Source: Chloroflexota bacterium
Lineage (GTDB): Bacteria; Chloroflexota; UBA4733
Direction of reading: 5' to 3'
Length of the DNA: 8,534 nt
Assembly (NCBI GenBank): GCA_025449435.1
Contig: JANWJO010000034.1
Coordinates: 1 to 8,534, forward strand
Shown piece after piece: positions 1 to 6,286 of the stretch. Position 1 is the first letter of the stretch. Every line of letters begins with the position of its first letter. The notes beneath the pieces are model-generated. The model did no database searches. It saw nothing but the letters and a program-made list of their open reading frames with translations, and was not told the origin of the DNA. The translations under genes and the position numbers were made by a program.

Positions 1-584
1 AGGATGTAGTTCTGCATGTTGCGCGTGCCGATCTGCAGCACATCGGCGTACTCGCTCACCAGTTCCACATCGGCTGGTGTGAGTACCTCGGTGATCACCG
101 GCAAGCCAGTGCGCTCGCGTGCTTTGGCCAGCAGCTTGTGTCCATCGGGCCCCAGGCCGCGGAAGCCATAGGGCGAGGTGGAGGGTTTGTAGGCGCCGCC
201 GCGCAACATCACCGCGCCTTGCTGGGCCACAAACTCGGCGGTTTGCATCAGTTGCTTTTCGGTTTCGACCGTACACGGGCCGGCCATCATCACCGTCTGG
301 CCGTCCCCGATCTTGACGCGACCACCACCAACTTCAATCACCGAGTTCAGCGGGTGAAAGTCGCGGCTCGCCAGCTTATACGGCTTGCTCACCCGCAGCG
401 TCTGCTCCACGCCTGGCAAGGCTTCGATGCGTTCGCCCAGGGCCGGATCGATCGCCCCGATCACGCCGATGATGGTTTGGTTGTCACCGCGCGAGACGTT
501 GGTGCGGTACCCCTCACGCTCCAGGTGGCTGATCACGTTGTCAATCTGGGCGTTCGCAGCACCCCGCTGCATAATCACTATCAT
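1..584 (-). CDS. aroF: 3-deoxy-7-phosphoheptulonate (DAHP) synthase, N-terminal part (runs off left edge)
   Basis: This enzyme condenses phosphoenolpyruvate and erythrose-4-phosphate to DAHP, the first step of the shikimate pathway to aromatic amino acids, in the cytosol. The visible 194 codons read [13 protein letters not shown] at the start. Residues 1 to about 90 form the ferredoxin-like regulatory domain typical of the Thermotoga/Bacillus (type I-beta) enzymes. The barrel follows, with AGPCTVE (101-107), [14 protein letters not shown] (128-141) and LPVITEV (161-167). The family motif is normally KPRTSPY; here the Arg is Ser. The ATG at 582-584 follows an AGGA-type Shine-Dalgarno. The C-terminal part of the barrel lies outside the window. 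The gene has its own promoter and a foldable leader, so it is probably not simply read from the upstream genes. The family call is certain; allosteric control by the N-terminal domain is known for relatives and only inferred here. Confidence 0.96.
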   Translation of the reverse strand, partial: MIVIMQRGAANAQIDNVISHLEREGYRTNVSRGDNQTIIGVIGAIDPALGERIEALPGVEQTLRVSKPYKLASRDFHPLNSVIEVGGGRVKIGDGQTVMMAGPCTVETEKQLMQTAEFVAQQGAVMLRGGAYKPSTSPYGFRGLGPDGHKLLAKARERTGLPVITEVLTPADVELVSEYADVLQIGTRNMQNYI

Positions 585-626
585 CAGCTATTCCTGCTCC
601 GTCTGGCCGTAAAGTGGGGAGAATAC

Positions 627-669
627 GCCAACCGGCAGCGTCAAACAGGCCGCTACAACGATGGTTGGC
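627..669 (-). promoter_or_regulatory. foldable 5' leader of aroF (two-tier stem)
   Basis: In the aroF leader a 7-bp perfect outer stem, GCCAACC (663-669, minus sense) with GGTTGGC (627-633), encloses a second 4-bp stem (AGCG/CGCT, 637-640 with 651-654) with a 10-nt loop. I do not recognise a known riboswitch or T-box, no U-run follows, and no leader peptide rich in Phe, Tyr or Trp codons is visible. It could be a chance fold or an unassigned regulatory leader. Confidence 0.35.
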
Positions 670-688
670 TCACCGGTCCACGCGCGGG

Positions 689-718
689 ATAGTAGCGCTT
701 CTGCCCCCACTATGTCAA
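689..718 (-). promoter_or_regulatory. sigma70-type promoter for aroF
   Basis: On the minus strand TTGACA (713-718, perfect -35) and TACTAT (689-694, 5 of 6 match to the -10) are separated by 18 nt. Transcription would start near 682 and leave a leader of about 98 nt before the aroF ATG. It lies between the upstream kinase-like gene and aroF, pointing at aroF. Confidence 0.75.
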
Positions 719-797
719 AACGGGACGGTTAGCCACATGATTGCAGGCAGGTTGCCTAGCGAGAAGCGTAGTTAGCCCCATCCCCTTCCGCGCCGTG

Positions 798-2024
798 CTA
801 CCCGCTCTTAGGTTTGGCGGTTGGTGCGCTGCGTTGGCGTGCGCTTGTTGCCGGCACCTTTTTTGTTGTGGTTTGGTGCACCGTAGCCTTGGCTGGTGCG
901 TGTGTGGCGACGGCGGGCGCCGTGGCACGTTGGGTGCTACTCGCTGGCGAGTGAGCCGAGACCGCGGCTGGCTGCGCGTCGATACCGGCAAATTGCACCG
1001 TGTCGTGTGCTGGAGGGATGCTTGACAGTGCAGTTGACGCGGGAAGTTGCTGGAAAGACGCAAGCTGCACGTCCGACGTGGTTACGGGAGGCGCAGCCTG
1101 GTTGGCCGGCACATGCAAGGCAGTGTTCGCTGGCATTTCGAGCGTGACACGTTGCAGCGTAGCGCGCGGCGCATGGATGAGTTGGTAGCCGCCGATCACT
1201 ATGCAGGCCAGTAACGCCGCGGTGGCTCCATAGACCTTGATCAGGTGACCGAGCCGCTGCATCCGGCGTCCCACCGGGCGCCAACCGCGTCTTTGGGCGC
1301 CATCACTCGATACTTGGTGGGGCAGCGAGTGATCCCGGGCAAGCGCAGTACTCAACCGGCGCAACGCGGTGTTCGTCGACGCTAGCGACGGCGCGGCGGC
1401 AGCCATCTGCTGGCCCAGCAAACGTTGCACGCGCGCAAGTCTTTGGTACTGGCGCGGCTGCAGTTGGTCGTCGGCGCCTGCCAGCAGGGATGTAGCTATT
1501 GAACACAGGGCGGACACGTCACGGCTGCGTGCTGTTCCCGTCGCTGGACCTACCGTCCGGTCGAACCCGATCAGTTTGACCTCGGCTTTGGCAGATACGA
1601 TGACGTCCTCGGCGACAAAATCGCCGTTCACAAAACCGCTGTCGTGGGCCATCTGCAGCGCTGCTGCGATGTCGGCGGCCAGCCTCACTCGCTTTGGAAG
1701 GGTTGCCAACGCCGGGCCGTTCCAGAGTCGAGGCAGAGGTGTCCCGGCGTGAAATGGCCGCACCGTATAGGCGGTGCTGTGGTGGACGCCAAAAGCAAAG
1801 GGCAGCAGCGCAGCAGGGCCGCTGGATGGTCGCCGGTGTAGCTTGGGGAGCGTACGCCAGTTGCCTGCCTGCGCCTGGAGCGGCCATAACCGCAAGCACA
1901 CCAAGGCTCCGGAGCGCACGTCCGACGCGACACACACCTGGGAAGTGTTGCTACCGCCCAATCGCTTGAGCACCTGATAGCGATCCCCATAGAACTCGAG
2001 ATCAGAGGAAATGCTCGTAATCAT
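798..2024 (-). CDS. membrane-anchored protein kinase-like protein, probable pseudokinase
   Basis: The protein has 408 aa. Residues 14 to about 230 follow the bacterial Ser/Thr kinase (Hanks) fold: YQVLKRLGGSNTSQV (16-30) replaces the Gly-rich loop, LVCLRLW (41-47) the VAIK strand, and GFVNGDFVAEDVIV (130-143) the HRDLKPEN loop. KLIGFD (150-155) stands where KLIDFG is expected. The ATP-binding Lys is Arg45, the HRD Asp survives as Asp135, catalytic-loop Lys and Asn become Val137 and Asp140, and DFG becomes GFD. Only about 14 residues separate this from the alpha-F-like segment DVSALCSIATSLLAG, so the activation loop and APE motif are missing. One membrane helix (about 264-283) follows, then an extracytoplasmic tail of about 125 residues rich in Ala, Thr, Pro and Ser. 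Phosphotransfer is therefore unlikely; a binding or scaffold role is inferred. The start has only a weak GGG-type ribosome site. It lies 108 nt downstream of the polyprenyl synthase gene. Confidence 0.85.
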   Translation of the reverse strand: MITSISSDLEFYGDRYQVLKRLGGSNTSQVCVASDVRSGALVCLRLWPLQAQAGNWRTLPKLHRRPSSGPAALLPFAFGVHHSTAYTVRPFHAGTPLPRLWNGPALATLPKRVRLAADIAAALQMAHDSGFVNGDFVAEDVIVSAKAEVKLIGFDRTVGPATGTARSRDVSALCSIATSLLAGADDQLQPRQYQRLARVQRLLGQQMAAAAPSLASTNTALRRLSTALARDHSLPHQVSSDGAQRRGWRPVGRRMQRLGHLIKVYGATAALLACIVIGGYQLIHAPRATLQRVTLEMPANTALHVPANQAAPPVTTSDVQLASFQQLPASTALSSIPPAHDTVQFAGIDAQPAAVSAHSPASSTQRATAPAVATHAPAKATVHQTTTKKVPATSARQRSAPTAKPKSG

Positions 2025-2064
2025 CGTCCCGCTCTGCCTGGCTGGCCCTGTCTGCTGCCTTGAG

Positions 2065-2115
2065 GCTAGGAGGGTGGGAGGGGCCAGCGCCAGATTGCAG
2101 GATGAAGGTCCTAGC
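2065..2115. repeat. 7-bp inverted repeat GCTAGGA/TCCTAGC upstream of the pseudokinase gene
   Basis: GCTAGGA (2065-2071) and its exact reverse complement TCCTAGC (2109-2115) are 37 nt apart. The outer arm directly abuts the candidate -35 box at 2116-2121. It could be a pair of operator half-sites or chance; it is not a terminator (long loop, no T-run). Confidence 0.3.
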
Positions 2116-2121
2116 TGTAAA
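2094..2121 (-). promoter_or_regulatory. possible promoter for the pseudokinase gene
   Basis: On the minus strand TTTACA (2116-2121, 5 of 6) and TGCAAT (2094-2099, 4 of 6) are 16 nt apart in the 108-nt gap upstream of the kinase-like gene. The -10 is poor and the spacing short, so this is tentative; read-through from the prenyl synthase gene is an alternative. Confidence 0.3.
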
Positions 2122-2132
2122 CGACGCGGCTC

Positions 2133-3125
2133 TTAGCTGCGGCGGTCAATCGCGTAGCGCATCACCTGCACCAGCGTCTTGCCTGCATCGCCAGAGTCTA
2201 GCCCAGCCACCCGTTGCTCAACTTGCTGTAGGTACGACCGCGCCCGGTCGTAGGCGTAGTCCACACTGCCGTTGCTGCGCACGGCCAGCAGGAGGTCTTG
2301 CACCGTCTGCTCGTCGGCTGGCTTGCCTTGACATAAACGAGCCTTGAACGGCTGCCCTGCTGGAGAACGCAAGAAGTGAATCACCGGCAATGTGAGCATG
2401 CCTTCGCGCAGATCCAGGCCGGCGGGCTTGCCCAGTTCGTCGGCTCCGGCCGTGATATCGAGCACATCGTCCACGATCTGAAACGCCATGCCGAGCGCCC
2501 GACCAATATCGGACAGTCCATCGACCACGCGTTCTGACGCGCCGGCCACCATCGCTCCGGCGCGGCAGCACAGCCAGGTGAGGCTGGCCGTCTTTTGCTC
2601 TAGGTACCCAAGGTATTCGTCTTCGCTGAGTTGCCAGTCGAATGCGCGGGCCGATTGCGCGATCTCGCCGGCACACAGCGACATAATGGTTTGGGCGGTC
2701 GCGGCCATAAGCGCCACGTCGTTCATCGATGCCACGGCACCGGCAGCGGCGGCAAACAAGTAGTCGCCACTGAGGACGGCTACCTTGTTGCCATACACGC
2801 TGTTGGTGGTGGGCGTGCCCCGGCGCGTGGATGCGCGGTCGATAATGTCGTCATGAATCAAGCTCGCGGCGTGGATCATTTCCATCGCCGCTCCGGCCAC
2901 AATGGCGCGAGCGCGGTTATACGTCCCCCAGTGGGCGCTCAGGAGGACCAGCGCGGGCCGCAACCGCTTGCCGCCACTGCGGAACAGTGCCCGCAGGGCC
3001 TCACGCAAGTCGTCGTCAGCCGCGCGCTCGGCGAGCCTATCGAGTTCGTCGTCCACCAGGCGCGTGTCTGCCGCGATGGAGAGTGCGAGCGGGTTAAACC
3101 CCAGAACCGACAACAGCGATGGCAT
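2133..3125 (-). CDS. long-chain polyprenyl diphosphate synthase (trans-isoprenyl diphosphate synthase family)
   Basis: It extends an allylic diphosphate with isopentenyl diphosphate units to make an all-trans chain, most likely the side chain of menaquinone or another quinone. The 330-aa length fits the family. Visible motifs are GGKRLRP (51-57), the first Asp-rich motif DDIID (92-96) after ASLIH, GNKVAVLSGDYLFA (112-125), EQK (176-178), and the second Asp-rich motif VDDVLD (218-223). GKPAGLDLREGMLTLP (232-247) comes next. The last motif is usually EGKxTLP; here the Lys is Met243. Small residues just before the first Asp-rich motif (Ala86, Ala87) favour a long product; that is family knowledge, and the exact chain length cannot be read. 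The ATG lies 9 nt after the stop of the TatD gene, with GGGGAG inside the end of that gene, so the two are translationally linked. Confidence 0.95.
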   Translation of the reverse strand: MPSLLSVLGFNPLALSIAADTRLVDDELDRLAERAADDDLREALRALFRSGGKRLRPALVLLSAHWGTYNRARAIVAGAAMEMIHAASLIHDDIIDRASTRRGTPTTNSVYGNKVAVLSGDYLFAAAAGAVASMNDVALMAATAQTIMSLCAGEIAQSARAFDWQLSEDEYLGYLEQKTASLTWLCCRAGAMVAGASERVVDGLSDIGRALGMAFQIVDDVLDITAGADELGKPAGLDLREGMLTLPVIHFLRSPAGQPFKARLCQGKPADEQTVQDLLLAVRSNGSVDYAYDRARSYLQQVEQRVAGLDSGDAGKTLVQVMRYAIDRRS

Positions 3126-3134
3126 AACTGCCCA

Positions 3135-3920
3135 CTACTCCCCTTGCGACTCTGGATACGGTAGTCCGCGAAACACAGTCCGTGCGTTGTGCGCCGCTTG
3201 CACGGCCAGCGTAGCGGCAGAGACCTTGCGCGCTTGAGCGCAACGGGCCACTGTCAGCGGAAGGTAAGCCGGCTCGTTGCGCTGACCTCGATGCGGCACT
3301 GGCGGCATGTATGGCGCATCCGTCTCGAACAGCAAGCGATCCCCCGGAACCTCTGCAACCACTTGGCGCAGTTCTTCATTGCGCGGATAGGTAACGGCGC
3401 CACCGAATGCCAGCCACCAGCCATTATTGAGGCAACGGCGTGCGAATTCCTGCCCACTGGTAAAGCAATGCATCACCACCGGTGAATGGCGTGCGCTTTC
3501 TAGAACTGCCGCCACGTCGTCGTTAGCGTCGCGGCAATGAATGATGAGCGGGAGGTCTAGCGTCTGTGCCACGCGCACATGCGTCTCGAACACCCGGCGC
3601 TGTGCGTCACGCGGAGACAGGTCTCGATAATAGTCAAGCCCTGTCTCGCCGACCGCCACGACGCGGGGGTGGCGACCCAACGCCAGCAACTGGACTTCGA
3701 GGTCATCCGGAGCGCTGGCGGCATAGTGCGGGTGCAGCCCCACCGTGGCGAACACCTCCTGATGCTGCTCGCTCAGTTCGATGACGCGCTGGCTTGATGC
3801 TACCGAGGTGCCGATTGAGATCATCGAGGTAACGCCAGCGCGGCGAGCGCGCTCCAGAACCTGCGGCATGCCGGCTGACAGCGTGGGTGCATCGAGGTGA
3901 AGGTGGGTATCGACTATCAA
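3135..3920 (-). CDS. tatD: TatD-family metal-dependent hydrolase (YcfH/TatD DNase)
   Basis: The family folds as a TIM barrel with two metal ions; members are 3'-5' exonucleases or DNA-repair/quality-control nucleases in the cytosol. Key residues, numbered from the proposed start, are DTHLHLD (His6 and His8), VGLHPH (60-65), VGETGLDYYRD with Glu92, LIIHCRDA with His128, VMHCF with His151, ETDAPYMPP with Asp201, and RGQRNEPAYL. All expected metal ligands are present and the length (261 aa) is typical. I choose the TTG at 3918-3920 because it gives MIVDTHLHLD, as in relatives, with GGTAGGG upstream. A TTG seven codons earlier (3939-3941) is also open, immediately preceded by an in-frame TGA, and overlaps that ribosome site. 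It is the first gene of the leftward block and is coupled to the prenyl synthase gene. The natural substrate is not evident. Confidence 0.95.
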   Translation of the reverse strand: MIVDTHLHLDAPTLSAGMPQVLERARRAGVTSMISIGTSVASSQRVIELSEQHQEVFATVGLHPHYAASAPDDLEVQLLALGRHPRVVAVGETGLDYYRDLSPRDAQRRVFETHVRVAQTLDLPLIIHCRDANDDVAAVLESARHSPVVMHCFTSGQEFARRCLNNGWWLAFGGAVTYPRNEELRQVVAEVPGDRLLFETDAPYMPPVPHRGQRNEPAYLPLTVARCAQARKVSAATLAVQAAHNARTVFRGLPYPESQGE

Positions 3921-4023
3921 CGGGAGCCCGTACCCTACCAATCAGCCACAGTTGGGACTCTCTGTACAATTCCGCATGCTACCACAGCAGCCTTTTCTCA
4001 CCGGACCGGTTCCCCTTGTGCGT

Positions 4024-4046
4024 CTGGAGGCGGTTGCCACCTCCAG
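4024..4046. repeat. perfect 7-bp inverted repeat over the tRNA promoter
   Basis: CTGGAGG (4024-4030) and CCTCCAG (4040-4046) enclose 9 nt. The -35 box TTGCCA (4034-4039) lies entirely in the loop, and the spacing places the repeat between the divergent tatD and tRNA transcription units. It could be an operator or a cruciform; no T-run supports a terminator. Confidence 0.4.
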
Positions 4047-4063
4047 CGAACATCGGATATACT
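4034..4063 (+). promoter_or_regulatory. sigma70-type promoter for tRNA-Val
   Basis: TTGCCA (4034-4039, 5 of 6) and TATACT (4058-4063, 5 of 6) are 18 nt apart. Transcription would start about 4070, some 12 nt before the mature tRNA 5' end. I see no clear terminator between the tRNA and the next gene, so this promoter may also serve the phosphodiesterase and HEAT-repeat genes. Confidence 0.75.
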
Positions 4064-4081
4064 CTGTTCTCCTGGCCGGAG

Positions 4082-4155
4082 GGACGATTAGCTCAGTTGG
4101 TTAGAGCGCGCGGTTCACATCCGCGAGGTCACTGGTTCAAGTCCAGTATCGTCCA
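4082..4155 (+). tRNA. tRNA-Val (anticodon CAC)
   Basis: A complete cloverleaf can be drawn by eye. The acceptor stem is GGACGAT (4082-4088) with ATCGTCC (4148-4154), and the D arm is GCTC/GAGC with the loop AGTTGGTTA. The anticodon stem is CGCGG/CCGCG with loop TTCACAT, giving anticodon CAC at 4116-4118, which reads GUG (valine). The variable loop is AGGTC, and the T arm is ACTGG/CCAGT with loop TTCAAGT. The discriminator base is A4155, as usual for valine. The 3' CCA is not encoded. All stems pair perfectly, so this looks functional. Confidence 0.97.
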
Positions 4156-4199
4156 CACTCTATTCTTGAACAGTTCTCCAACATAGGCAGGGCACGACC

Positions 4200-4925
4200 A
4201 TGACTAATCGCCGTGGACCTGCCTGGCTGGCTAATGCTCCCCGTCCGTTTTGCTCCGGCCACCGCGGCGCCGGCGGGCTCGTGACGCCAAACACGCTGAA
4301 ATCGTTTCAACATGCGCTGGATATCGGCTGTTTTCTGGTGGAGACCGATGTCCGCACCACCAAGGATGGCGCACTCGTGCTATTCCATGATGATGCGCTG
4401 CGCTGGAATGGCAAACTGCACCCCATCAGCACCCTTACGCTCGAGGGGCTGCGCGCGTTCCCGCTGCCCGATGGGCTGCATATTCCTACTTTGGAGGAGG
4501 CATTGCCGCTGTTCCGTCAGCGCGGTGTCGCGCTGCTCGACATCAAGGGCGTGGGCTTTGAACAGGCGATGGCGCACGCTGTGGCCGCGTCGGGCATCCC
4601 TCAAGCCATTGTATGTGGTGAACCGCTGTCCTCCATCATGGCGACGCACGCAGCCAACCCGGCGATTGCCACGTCGCTCACACTGAACCGTCCGGAGCTA
4701 GCGAACCTCACGCCAGCACAGATCGATGCCGTGCCTACCGATATGGTGACGGTGCAAGGGTCGGGAATGACGCGCGACCTCGTCACCGCGTTTCAAGCGC
4801 GCGGTATCTCAGTGACCGTCTGGACTATCGACGAGGAACAGCACATGCGCACCCTCCTCGAGTGGGGGGTCGATGGCATCACCACCAACCGCCCGGATGT
4901 GCTCCTGCGCGTCCTCGGACGCTGA
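4200..4925 (+). CDS. glycerophosphodiester phosphodiesterase (GDPD) family protein with altered metal-site motifs
   Basis: The family hydrolyses glycerophosphodiesters to glycerol-3-phosphate and an alcohol. This 241-aa protein has no signal peptide, so a cytosolic (UgpQ-like) role is expected. Conserved elements are GHRGAGG (His21, Arg22), LVETDVRTTKDG (Glu48, Asp50), LFHDD (His63), PTLEEAL (96-102), VTVWTID (205-211) and GVDGITTNRPD (223-233). Two motifs differ from the usual pattern. APENTLxAF reads VTPNTLKSF with the Glu gone, and the LEIK-type metal Glu is Asp114 in LLDIKG. Both catalytic His residues remain, so activity may be kept or shifted. The ATG follows GGCAGGG about 8 nt upstream. 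It begins 44 nt after tRNA-Val without an obvious own promoter, and ends 7 nt before the next start. Confidence 0.92.
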   Translation: MTNRRGPAWLANAPRPFCSGHRGAGGLVTPNTLKSFQHALDIGCFLVETDVRTTKDGALVLFHDDALRWNGKLHPISTLTLEGLRAFPLPDGLHIPTLEEALPLFRQRGVALLDIKGVGFEQAMAHAVAASGIPQAIVCGEPLSSIMATHAANPAIATSLTLNRPELANLTPAQIDAVPTDMVTVQGSGMTRDLVTAFQARGISVTVWTIDEEQHMRTLLEWGVDGITTNRPDVLLRVLGR

Positions 4926-4932
4926 GCTCAAC

Positions 4933-5970
4933 GTGGCGACGCTCCCCTGGAGTGTGCTGGAACAGCGCACCTACACACCATCTCACCACTTGATCCAACT
5001 GGCCGATGCGGCTTCCCCCAGCCCCATTACTGAATGGGAGTTCCCTGCATCCGGCGTGTTGTTTGGGACAGCTGGCGTTGCGGTGACGGTCGCATCGGAC
5101 ACAGCGGTCTGCGTCACCGTCGGCACCGGCGGAGGCCAGCGGCGTGGCGAACGGCTGGCTGAGGGCTTGCTCATGCTGAGCGCGGCCGGGCTTGACCTGG
5201 GCGATCCACCATCCGGCAGCGATGTGCTCATCGCCTGGCCAGCAGGCAGGACGCAGGTGGTGGTGTACGGCCCAGCTGGTGACCCTTATGCACGTACCTG
5301 GATCAGGCTGATGCTCACCCCGCTGGATGCGACCGCGGTGTCGGACGAAACACTGGATGCCCAGATCAAACGACTGGCTGCGCGCCTGGGCAACAATGTT
5401 TCGCAACACGCCGCTGCTGCAACGTTGAAGCGCATCGGCGACCCGGCCAAGCCACTCCTCAAATCGATGCTGGCCGATAAACAGCGCAGCGCCGAAGAAC
5501 GCTTCGGTGCGGCACACGCGCTCAGTCTCATAGGTGGTCCCGACGTGGTTGAGTCATTGCTCACCGCCTTAACCGACCCTCACCCCTGGGTGCGCCGCGG
5601 TGCTGCCAACGCCATGTACGAGCTTCCACGGCCTCTCAAAGACGACCGCATCGTCCCGGCGCTGCTTGCTGCCATGTACGACGATGGCGAGCGTGTTGCT
5701 TGGGTAGCCACCCTCGCCCTGGGCAGGCACGGCGATCAGCGAGCGCTTCCAGCCCTTACTGCCGTTCTGGATGGGCCGCCAAGCGAACTCGACGATGCGG
5801 CGCTGTACGCGCTGGTCGATATCGGCGATTCGTCCATTCTCCCGGTGGTGCAGCGCGTGCTGGAACGCTGTGAGCGCGGCGAGTGGGGCCCGTTCACGCC
5901 CAACGTGCGTATTGCTGCAGAGCGTGCCCGCGATGGCATTCAGAAGCGAAGCCGCAGGCGTCGCCCGTAA
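4933..5970 (+). CDS. HEAT-repeat protein of unknown function
   Basis: The N-terminal half (1 to about 150 of 345 aa) is a mixed beta-rich region that I do not recognise (VLFGTAGVAVTV, then DVLIAWPAGRTQVVVYGPAG). The C-terminal half holds about five HEAT repeats (PBS-lyase-like): about 158-183, 187-213, 217-247, 253-280 and 285-310. Typical signatures are AAATLKRIGDPAKPLL, GAAHALSLIGGPDVVESLL and VATLALGRHGDQRALPAL. The chain ends in a basic tail, KRSRRRRP. HEAT repeats serve as protein-binding surfaces; no catalytic motif is visible. I choose the GTG at 4933, 7 nt after the GDPD stop. Longer readings from ATG at 4873 or 4897 would overlap the GDPD gene and give an implausible Ser/Cys-rich lead-in. 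The close spacing suggests co-expression with the GDPD gene. There is no signal peptide. Confidence 0.85.
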   Translation: MATLPWSVLEQRTYTPSHHLIQLADAASPSPITEWEFPASGVLFGTAGVAVTVASDTAVCVTVGTGGGQRRGERLAEGLLMLSAAGLDLGDPPSGSDVLIAWPAGRTQVVVYGPAGDPYARTWIRLMLTPLDATAVSDETLDAQIKRLAARLGNNVSQHAAAATLKRIGDPAKPLLKSMLADKQRSAEERFGAAHALSLIGGPDVVESLLTALTDPHPWVRRGAANAMYELPRPLKDDRIVPALLAAMYDDGERVAWVATLALGRHGDQRALPALTAVLDGPPSELDDAALYALVDIGDSSILPVVQRVLERCERGEWGPFTPNVRIAAERARDGIQKRSRRRRP

Positions 5971-5977
5971 TGGCGAC
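5960..5977 (+). repeat. hairpin across the HEAT-gene stop codon
   Basis: GTCGCC (5960-5965) and GGCGAC (5972-5977) pair perfectly around a 6-nt loop that contains the TAA stop. No T-run follows, so it is at best a weak or factor-dependent end signal or a 3' mRNA stabiliser. Confidence 0.3.
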
Positions 5978-6031
5978 CGTTGCCCGCACGAGTTCATGGA
6001 ACCAGGGTCGCCGCTGGCGGTTTGACAAAGC

Positions 6032-6041
6032 CCCGTACGGG
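6032..6041. repeat. 10-bp perfect palindrome CCCGTACGGG
   Basis: The site lies just downstream of an isolated consensus -35-like TTGACA (6022-6027) for which no correctly spaced -10 exists. Perfect symmetry suggests a dimeric protein binding site, or chance in GC-rich DNA. Confidence 0.3.
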
Positions 6042-6127
6042 AGTCGTCGTCCTCGATAACCTTTCACCAGCCACCCCACATCCCCCAATCATCTTGCATT
6101 CATTCGACCCTCCAACAACCCAGCATA

Positions 6128-6133
6128 TATACT
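6128..6133 (+). promoter_or_regulatory. -10-like TATACT, candidate promoter of the Rhs toxin gene
   Basis: TATACT lies in an ATATATACT context, the same hexamer as in the tRNA promoter. No good -35 is found 16-19 nt upstream, so use would need an activator. The start would be near 6140, giving a leader of about 195 nt. Confidence 0.35.
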
Positions 6134-6146
6134 CCCGCGCTGACGG

Positions 6147-6158
6147 AGCAAGCTTGCT
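6147..6158. repeat. 12-bp perfect dyad AGCAAGCTTGCT near the predicted Rhs start site
   Basis: The dyad falls about +7 to +18 relative to the start predicted from the -10 at 6128-6133. That is a classical place for a repressor to bind. No regulator gene is present in the window. Confidence 0.4.
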
Positions 6159-6286
6159 TTGCATCGCACCGCTTGCCCCCGGAAGGGTTCTCCCATGCGC
6201 ACCCATCGCCTCGCCCATTGCCTACTTACCAACCTAACGGCGTTTAATCCCCTCCCCATGCCACCGCTCGCTCGCTAACGCCTAAC

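Noticed and set aside
138..692. Plus-strand open frame of 184 codons
   Set aside because: It is the opposite strand of aroF and its promoter; the minus strand gives a clear DAHP synthase with conserved motifs.
741..760. Small hairpin AGGCA/TGCCT downstream of the pseudokinase gene as a terminator
   Set aside because: Only 5 bp with no T-run; not convincing as an intrinsic terminator.
728..777. Direct repeat GTTAGCC, two copies 43 nt apart
   Set aside because: Seven bases twice in a GC-rich intergenic region can easily be chance and the copies mark no boundary.
2631..3164. Plus-strand open frame of 177 codons
   Set aside because: It is antisense to the prenyl synthase gene, whose minus-strand product has both Asp-rich motifs.
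3964..3969. TACAAT as a plus-strand -10
   Set aside because: No -35 at proper spacing; the promoter at 4034-4063 is far better.
4158..4172. TATTCT after the tRNA as a separate promoter for the GDPD gene
   Set aside because: Only 4 of 6 in the -10 and the -35 would fall in the tRNA T arm with a poor match.
4879..5517. Minus-strand open frame of 212 codons
   Set aside because: It is opposite the HEAT-repeat gene and lacks recognisable domain or ribosome site.
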